Under the pieces are notes generated by a model. The model had not been told where the DNA came from, did not search any database, and saw only the letters and a program-made list of their open reading frames with translations. From Chloroflexota bacterium (GTDB lineage Bacteria; Chloroflexota; Dormibacteria; Dormibacterales; Dormibacteraceae): a stretch of 10,529 bases of DNA. Position 1 is the stretch's first letter; each line of letters opens with the position of its first letter. Both the position numbers and the translations under genes were made by a program. Location: assembly GCA_005880755.1 (NCBI GenBank), contig VBGV01000189.1:1-10529 (forward strand), given 5' to 3'. Shown piece after piece: positions 5,647 through 10,529 of the stretch.

Positions 5647-6789
5647 TTGATCAACCGTCTAAACGTTGCTGCCGACCGCCGAGGCTGGTTTGTTCTGGCC
5701 TTCGCTGCGGTCGCGCTCGCCCTCGCCCTCGACCTGCTGGTTCGCCACGACCCCATCGGCGTCGACTTCCACACCTATGTCGCCGCCGGCCAGACCGGCC
5801 TGGAGCAAGGCTGGTCGCACCTCTACGACCAGGGCCTGGTCGCGGTCGAGCAGAAGGAGCTGGCGCCGGGCCAGGTGGCTCAGCCATTTCTCAGTCCCCC
5901 GACCGTAGCGTTTGTGACGTCCCCGCTGGCGTCGATCCCGTACGACGTCGCCTACGTGGTCTGGGCCGTGTTCCTTTTGGCCGCGTTCGCGGTGGCCCTG
6001 GCCTGGGCCGGGATGAGCAAGGGCTGGGGCCGCTGGATCGCGGTCGTGGGCGCGCTCGCCCCCTGGTGGGTCATGCACGCGGTCAACGTCGGCCAGGTCG
6101 TTCCACTGGTGGCTGCGGGGACCGTCGTCGCCTGGCGATTGACGCGAGACCGGCGCGAAATCCTGGCCGGTGTCGCTCTCGCCGCGATCCTGCTCAAACC
6201 GAACACGGCGATCCTGGTGCCGTTTGCTCTCCTGTTCGCGCAGCGCTATCGCATCTTCGCGGCCTGGGCCGGGGTCGTGATCGCGGTGCTGCTGGCCGTT
6301 CTGCTCACTGTCGGTGTCGACGGCATGTCCGCCTACGTCACGCAGCTGCGCGGGCCGCTGCCGAAAGGCGCGGACGACCTCACGTTGCACGGCGCGCTGT
6401 CGGCGACAGGCCCCCTGGCGGCGGTGCTGCGCGTGCTCATCGTCGGCGCGGTCTTCGCCGCGGCATACAGGATGCGACGTTCCCCGGGCCTCGTTGTCCC
6501 CCTGGCGATCATCGCGTCGCTCGTCATCTCGCCGTACCTGCACGCATCCGACCTCTGCATGCTCGCCGCAGCGGGTTGGATGGTGTGGGAGGAGCGTCCG
6601 GCACTGGCCTGGCGGGTTCCGCTGACCTTGATCTGGGTCCTCGCGAGCCCATACCTGTACCTCAGGGGCGTGAGCCCGCACCTCAAGCAGTGGCCCTGGT
6701 TCGAGATCGCCCTGCTGCTGGCCCTGGTCATCGCGGCATGGTGGCCGTTAACAGCGTGGGCTGACTCCAGGAGACGGGCACCGGCATAA
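5647..6789 (+). CDS. GT87-family (DUF2029) polytopic glycosyltransferase
   Basis: This 380-residue protein has roughly ten membrane segments. After TM1 comes GVDFHTYVAAG (38-48), with Asp40 at the first-loop acidic position of GT-C enzymes. It is followed by LSPPTVAFVTSPLASIPY (82-99), NVGQVVPL (147-154), LLKPNTAILVPFALL (182-196) and SPYLHASDLCML (295-306). This order of short motifs matches GT87 mannosyltransferases, which use polyprenyl-phosphate mannose to extend lipid-linked or envelope glycans in Actinobacteria. The exact sugar and acceptor are not readable. The start is a TTG with a G-run upstream. The gene is divergent from the GT39-like gene across 62 bases and is followed after 31 bases by the helicase-nuclease gene on the same strand. 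It may share a transcript with that gene, but the functions look unrelated. Confidence 0.85.
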   Translation: MINRLNVAADRRGWFVLAFAAVALALALDLLVRHDPIGVDFHTYVAAGQTGLEQGWSHLYDQGLVAVEQKELAPGQVAQPFLSPPTVAFVTSPLASIPYDVAYVVWAVFLLAAFAVALAWAGMSKGWGRWIAVVGALAPWWVMHAVNVGQVVPLVAAGTVVAWRLTRDRREILAGVALAAILLKPNTAILVPFALLFAQRYRIFAAWAGVVIAVLLAVLLTVGVDGMSAYVTQLRGPLPKGADDLTLHGALSATGPLAAVLRVLIVGAVFAAAYRMRRSPGLVVPLAIIASLVISPYLHASDLCMLAAAGWMVWEERPALAWRVPLTLIWVLASPYLYLRGVSPHLKQWPWFEIALLLALVIAAWWPLTAWADSRRRAPA

Positions 6790-6817
6790 TCAGGTCGCCC
6801 GCGCCACTCCTGGAGAC
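6764..6817 (+). repeat. Near-palindromic repeat pair around the helicase ribosome binding site
   Basis: ACTCCAGGAGAC (6764-6775) and ACTCCTGGAGAC (6806-6817) differ at one base and are 42 bases apart. CTCCAGGAG (6765-6773) is the exact reverse complement of CTCCTGGAG (6807-6815), so the transcript could form a 9-base-pair stem around a 33-base loop. The second copy contains GGAG (6812-6815), the Shine-Dalgarno for the TTG at 6821, so pairing would mask it. The first copy lies in the end of the GT87 coding region. A regulatory role is a guess. Confidence 0.4.
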
Positions 6818-6820
6818 CTG

Positions 6821-9800
6821 TTGCCACTCGACATCCATGAAATAAGAGGACCACTTCGCGTGCTGGCCGGGCCGGGCACCGGCAAGACGCATGCACTCGT
6901 CGATCTGTACGAGCAGGCGGTGCGTGAGGGCATCGCCGGTCGGGATCAGATCCTCGTCCTCACGTTCTCCACCGGCGCCGCGGGCGAGATCGCGCGCCGC
7001 ATCGATGAGCGGCTGCAAGACGACTACGGCGAGGCCTGGATCTCGACCTTCCACAGCTTCTGTGCCCGCGTGCTTCGTGACCACGCACCTGACCGCGAGC
7101 GACTCCTCGTGAACGGGTTCCAGGAGTGGATCGTGATGCGCAAGCTCCTGACCGACATGGACGCCGGCGTGCTCGGGCCGTTGGACGGGGTGCGTCGATC
7201 CGAAGCGTTCGCCCACGATCTTCTCGCGTTCGTCGCGCTGATGAAGCAGAACCTCGTCCATCCCGCGGCGCTGCAGCTGGCGGTCGAGGCGAGCGCGAGT
7301 GAGCGTCTGCAGGTGTTGGCCGCCGTCTACCAGGCGTATCAGCACCGCATGCGGGAGGCGCGGTTGGTCGACTTTCGCGACCTCATCTCGGGCACGATCG
7401 AGCTGCTGCAGTCGCGTCCCGCGCTTCGCGACGCGATGCGCGCGAAGTTTCAGTTGATCCTCGTCGACGAGTTCCAGGACGTCGACCCCGCGCAGTTCGA
7501 GCTGCTGCGCCTCATCGCCCCGCCCGAGTCGGCTCCGCGGCTGGTCGTGGTTGGCGACCCGGACCAGTCGATCTACGGGTTCCGCGGCACTGTGCCACGC
7601 CTGCTCAGCCACGATTTCGCGAACACCTATCGCGCCGCGACCAGCCACCTCGATGAGTGTCGCCGCTGCTCGCAGGAAGCGCTCGATGCGGGTGAGCGCC
7701 TGCTGTCCGCCACCCAGCCCGGGCGCTCGCCTCGGATGCTGCGATCCGAGGCGCGGCATCGCACGCCGGCGGTGGTGGTGGCGCGCGAGGCCGACCCGGT
7801 CGACGAGGCTTTCTTCTGCGCGCGTGAGATCAAGCGTCTCCAGGCCGAGTGGCCGGAAATGCGCCTACGCGACTTCGCGATCGTTCTGCGCAGCACCACC
7901 GCACTTGGCGCGCCGTTCGAAGAAGCGCTGCGGGCGCTCGATCTTCCTTATGAGGTGCGCGGCTGGGCGGCGACCTCGCGCAATGAGGTGGTTCGCTTCC
8001 TGATCGGATATCTCGAGTCGCTCCGCAACCCGGACAGCTCAGACGCGTTCGAGAGCGCGCTCGCCTCGAGCCTGGGTGGCGTCGGGGCCCGAACCGTCAG
8101 CCGGCTTCGCGCCCATGCGTACGAGCGTGCGCGCCCGCTGCTTCGCGTCGTGCGGCGGCTGATGTACGTGCTTGCCGCGCGCGATCCGCAGCGTTATCCA
8201 CTGCCGTGGGGCGGCGAGCCCCCCTCGGAGGAGCCTTCGCAGCCCGACTACCTTCCGTACTTGACCGAAGCCGAGCTCCACAATCTCCACGCGGCGATGG
8301 TCACGCGTGAGCATCTCCTCAAGCGCGCCGCGACGCTTCCCCTCGCGAGCCTCGCCTATTCCGTCTTGATCGAGGACGGAGCGATGCGCCGGCTGCTGGA
8401 CCTCGATCTGCCGGTCGACCGGAGGATCGAAGCCATCGCTGACCTCCGCGCGGCGATCGAAGGTCTGGAATCGATCGAGGTGGTGCACGAGCGCCTGCAT
8501 GGTGCCAAGCCATTGCTCTCCGACATCACCGGCTCGCTCGAAAGCCTGCTGGCCGCGGCAGCGGACGACACCGAGGCTGCATCCGGGACCCGCGACGCGG
8601 TGCAGGTCATGACCGTGCACCAGGCCAAGGGACTCGAATTCGAGGTCGTCTTCTGCGCCGGTTTCGCTCATGGCCTCTTCCCGTTGGATGCAAGGCCGCA
8701 TCCGCTGCTCGACGCGGAGGACCGCGACTGGCTGGAGCGCTTCAAGGTCGGGTTCATGCCGTCGTGGCCGTCCGATCCCGACGGCCACCTCGCCGAGGAG
8801 GCGCGGCTCGCCTTCGTCGCGATGACCCGGGCGCGGGGAAGGCTTTATGTGACTTATGCGGATGCGTATTTGCGCCAGGCGGGTCGCTCCGTGTTCCTCG
8901 AGATGGCTGAGCCAGACTGCCAGACGCGCGACCTGACGCGGGCCTCGGCTCGACTGCAACCGTCCGACGTCCTGCTGGGCCGAGAGGCCGAGGTCCTCCT
9001 TGCGTCGCATCCGTCCGCGCTGAACGAAGCGACGCTCGCGCGCGCCGAAGGTCTGGGCCTGGATGTCGCCTTTCTCACCGATCCCGATTCCGGCGAACCC
9101 TTCGAGCCGTACGGCGCCGGCCGCAACCCGGAGTCGGTGCGCATCGACCACTTCAGCCCGACGACGCTGAACGACTACCTGAAGTGCCCGCGTCTCTACT
9201 GGTACAACCACCATCCTGGACTGGTCGACGAGCCCCGCTCGGTGGCGATGGAGCGGGGCGGGTTCCTGCACGAGGTGCTCCAGGACTTTCACGAGCACGA
9301 GGAGGAGTGGCGTCCGCTCGAGGCCGAGCAGCAGCGGCAGTGGCTCGAGGAGGCGCTCCAGCGGCACCTCGACGGCTACCTCTCGCGCATGGAGGGCGTG
9401 CTCGATCGCAAACGCGAGGAGAAGCAGGTCCGGTCGTTGCTCGGCAACTACATCCGCTCGATCACCGGCATGCAGTTCATCCGCCGCATCGGCACGCTCG
9501 CGGTCGAGAAGCGGTTTCGCCTGCAGGTCGACGGCGCTGAGGTGGTCGGCAAGATCGACCGCGTCAACGACGTAGGCGATGGCGAGGTCGAGGTCGTCGA
9601 CTACAAGACCGGTTCTGGCAAGCCGATGCGCTTCGCCTACGAGATGTACTTCGGGCCTGAGCTGTATGACGTGCAGCTCGCGCTCTACTACCTCGCGTGC
9701 AAGGACGGTTTTGACGAGGAGGGCAAACCACTCGGCTTCAAGCCCCGGTTCCTGTCGCTCTGGTACCCGAAGGACTGGGTATGGGGCGGCATGCGACAGG

Positions 9801-10027
9801 ACATCTTCAGCGTCGGCCGGCCGGCCGGGCTGAAGGAGTACCGCGAGAAGCCGCTGACCGAGGACGACCTGCAGCGCAGCCGCACCGTGGTCGCGACCGC
9901 GATCGAGCGCATCAAGGCGGGGCATTTCGAGCCCGCGCCACGGGAGCTCCCGGGGACCTGCGTGACGCGGTTCGGCTCCTGTCCGCACGCGGCCGTGTGC
10001 CCATACGGCGGAGCGCCGCCGGAGTGA
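6821..10027 (+). CDS. UvrD-like helicase with C-terminal RecB-type nuclease, AdnA-like subunit
   Basis: This 1068-residue SF1A helicase-nuclease is close to the size of mycobacterial AdnA. Helicase motifs in order are Walker A GPGTGKT (17-23), Ia ILVLTFSTGAAGEI (44-57), TFHSFCARVL (76-85), Walker B LILVDEFQD (212-220), III VVGDPDQSIYGFRG (243-256), V VMTVHQAKGLEFE (596-608) and VI EEARLAFVAMTRARGRL (659-675). The nuclease domain shows His817, GKIDR with Asp913, VVDYKTG with Asp927 and Lys929, and Gln952 of QLALYY: the full PD-(D/E)XK set. Cys789, Cys1047, Cys1054 and Cys1060 frame the nuclease as in AddB/AdnA iron-sulfur domains. The expected role is resection of double-strand DNA ends for homologous recombination, with the downstream gene as partner. 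The TTG start has GGAG 5 bases upstream (6812-6815); an in-frame stop at 6749-6751 and no other ATG/GTG/TTG bar a longer protein. No Q motif precedes Walker A. The gene could also be named simply as a UvrD/PcrA-type helicase. Confidence 0.9.
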   Translation: MPLDIHEIRGPLRVLAGPGTGKTHALVDLYEQAVREGIAGRDQILVLTFSTGAAGEIARRIDERLQDDYGEAWISTFHSFCARVLRDHAPDRERLLVNGFQEWIVMRKLLTDMDAGVLGPLDGVRRSEAFAHDLLAFVALMKQNLVHPAALQLAVEASASERLQVLAAVYQAYQHRMREARLVDFRDLISGTIELLQSRPALRDAMRAKFQLILVDEFQDVDPAQFELLRLIAPPESAPRLVVVGDPDQSIYGFRGTVPRLLSHDFANTYRAATSHLDECRRCSQEALDAGERLLSATQPGRSPRMLRSEARHRTPAVVVAREADPVDEAFFCAREIKRLQAEWPEMRLRDFAIVLRSTTALGAPFEEALRALDLPYEVRGWAATSRNEVVRFLIGYLESLRNPDSSDAFESALASSLGGVGARTVSRLRAHAYERARPLLRVVRRLMYVLAARDPQRYPLPWGGEPPSEEPSQPDYLPYLTEAELHNLHAAMVTREHLLKRAATLPLASLAYSVLIEDGAMRRLLDLDLPVDRRIEAIADLRAAIEGLESIEVVHERLHGAKPLLSDITGSLESLLAAAADDTEAASGTRDAVQVMTVHQAKGLEFEVVFCAGFAHGLFPLDARPHPLLDAEDRDWLERFKVGFMPSWPSDPDGHLAEEARLAFVAMTRARGRLYVTYADAYLRQAGRSVFLEMAEPDCQTRDLTRASARLQPSDVLLGREAEVLLASHPSALNEATLARAEGLGLDVAFLTDPDSGEPFEPYGAGRNPESVRIDHFSPTTLNDYLKCPRLYWYNHHPGLVDEPRSVAMERGGFLHEVLQDFHEHEEEWRPLEAEQQRQWLEEALQRHLDGYLSRMEGVLDRKREEKQVRSLLGNYIRSITGMQFIRRIGTLAVEKRFRLQVDGAEVVGKIDRVNDVGDGEVEVVDYKTGSGKPMRFAYEMYFGPELYDVQLALYYLACKDGFDEEGKPLGFKPRFLSLWYPKDWVWGGMRQDIFSVGRPAGLKEYREKPLTEDDLQRSRTVVATAIERIKAGHFEPAPRELPGTCVTRFGSCPHAAVCPYGGAPPE
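10010..10013 (+). promoter_or_regulatory. Ribosome binding site for the second helicase gene
   Basis: GGAG lies 10 bases before the GTG at 10024, within the end of the upstream coding region. It supports starting at the overlapping GTGA and coupled translation of the two subunits. Confidence 0.5.
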
Positions 10028-10529
10028 GCGCGACGCGCGTCGGCGGGCCGCTGTTGAGCGCTGAGCAGGCTGCCGCCGCTCACGCCGGGCCGCTCGGCGC
10101 GTTCCTCATCGCGGCCGGCCCCGGCACCGGAAAGACATTCACCGCGACGGAGCGGTTCTGCTGGCTGGTCGAGCAGGGGGTAGCTCCCGATCAGATCCTC
10201 ACCGTGACCTTCAGCGACCGGGCCGCCGAAGAGCTGCGCCTGCGGATCACCAACGAGCTGTCCGCACGCCGGCCGGATCTCGGTGCGCAGGCTTTGGATG
10301 GAGCCTGGATCGGCACCTTCCACAGCGTCTGCGCCCGTCTGCTCGACGAGTTCGCCTATCTCGTCGGCGCGCCCCGCGAGATGCGCGTCCTCGACGAGAC
10401 CGGTCAGCGGCTCTTCGAGCAGGAGCTCATGGCGAGGTTGCGCAGCGGCGCGACCGCGCCGTTTGACCCGGACTCGTTCGCCGCCCTGTCCGTGGACGAC
10501 CTGGACGATCTGCTCCGGTCGGGCCTTCG
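10024..10529 (+). CDS. UvrD-like helicase, AdnB-like subunit (partial, N-terminal 168 residues)
   Basis: The frame opens at GTG 10024, overlapping the upstream TGA as GTGA, and stays open to the window edge, so most of the protein is missing. The start carries the complete helicase entry: Q motif LLSAEQAAAAHAG (10-22, Gln15), Walker A AAGPGTGKT (30-38), motif Ia ILTVTFSDRAAEELRLRI (58-75) and TFHSVCARLL (98-107). It belongs to the UvrD/PcrA/AddA superfamily but is only distantly similar to the upstream gene, so it is not a simple recent duplicate. The 4-base overlap, same strand and order match adnA-adnB, where AdnB supplies the main motor. Both nucleotide-binding loops are intact here. A nuclease domain in this second subunit is expected for AdnB but cannot be seen. 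Confidence is high for a helicase and moderate for AdnB identity. Confidence 0.88.
   Translation, partial: MSATRVGGPLLSAEQAAAAHAGPLGAFLIAAGPGTGKTFTATERFCWLVEQGVAPDQILTVTFSDRAAEELRLRITNELSARRPDLGAQALDGAWIGTFHSVCARLLDEFAYLVGAPREMRVLDETGQRLFEQELMARLRSGATAPFDPDSFAALSVDDLDDLLRSGL

Noticed and set aside
5517..6764. A 415-codon plus-strand frame overlapping the GT87 gene
   Set aside because: It is almost entirely Arg, Gly, Ala and Pro, typical of a shifted frame in GC-rich coding sequence; the GT87 frame has conserved motifs and membrane segments.
8039..9988. A 649-codon open frame on the minus strand opposite the helicase-nuclease gene
   Set aside because: It mirrors the codon pattern of a confirmed helicase gene in GC-rich DNA, has no recognisable motifs, and is rich in Arg, Leu, Glu and Val without domain structure. 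It is an antisense shadow.

Overview
This window is strongly GC-rich and densely coded. At least five of its nine genes appear to start with GTG or TTG. A paired set of UvrD-type helicase-nuclease genes resembles the adnA-adnB pair of Actinobacteria. This points to a high-GC Terrabacteria-type bacterium (actinobacterial, or a Chloroflexota/Dormibacterota-like soil lineage). That assignment is inference: the window has no rRNA, tRNA or other phylogenetic marker. No insertion sequence, CRISPR array, RNA gene or convincing factor-independent terminator was seen, and no stretch above about 110 bases lacks a gene.

Left block, minus strand, read right to left. A CPBP-family intramembrane protease gene (2697-2065) abuts an MFS transporter gene (2064-889) with no gap. 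A 105-base spacer follows, carrying a perfect 20-base palindrome and a second, partial copy exactly 42 bases away. After it comes the 5' part of a flavoprotein of the dimethylglycine/sarcosine dehydrogenase family (783-1), cut by the window edge. The spacer repeats look like operator sites in front of the flavoprotein.

Middle block. Head-to-head with the CPBP gene is a DsbA/FrnE-like thioredoxin-fold gene (2678-3298) whose active site is Cys-Pro-Phe-Val instead of CxxC. Next is an unusual protein (3357-4106) with a sigma-70 region 4 helix-turn-helix but no region 2, followed by a marginal membrane segment and a proline-rich tail. Its stop codon shares a CTAG tetranucleotide with the stop of the convergent gene 5584-4103, a GT39/PMT-type membrane glycosyltransferase. 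Divergent from that gene is a GT87-type polyprenol-phosphate-dependent mannosyltransferase-like gene (5647-6789). These two GT-C enzymes may both act in cell-envelope glycosylation.

Right block, plus strand. A 1068-residue UvrD-like helicase with a C-terminal RecB-type nuclease and iron-sulfur cysteines (6821-10027) overlaps by 4 bases a second UvrD-like helicase that runs off the window (10024-10529). Gene order, overlap and domain layout fit an AdnA-AdnB-like heterodimer that processes double-strand DNA ends for recombination. The first subunit lacks the N-terminal Q motif, while the second keeps it.

The best candidates for something undescribed are the putatively membrane-tethered region 4 protein, the 42-base-spaced palindromic boxes, and the departures from canonical motifs in the thioredoxin-fold protein and the AdnA-like subunit.
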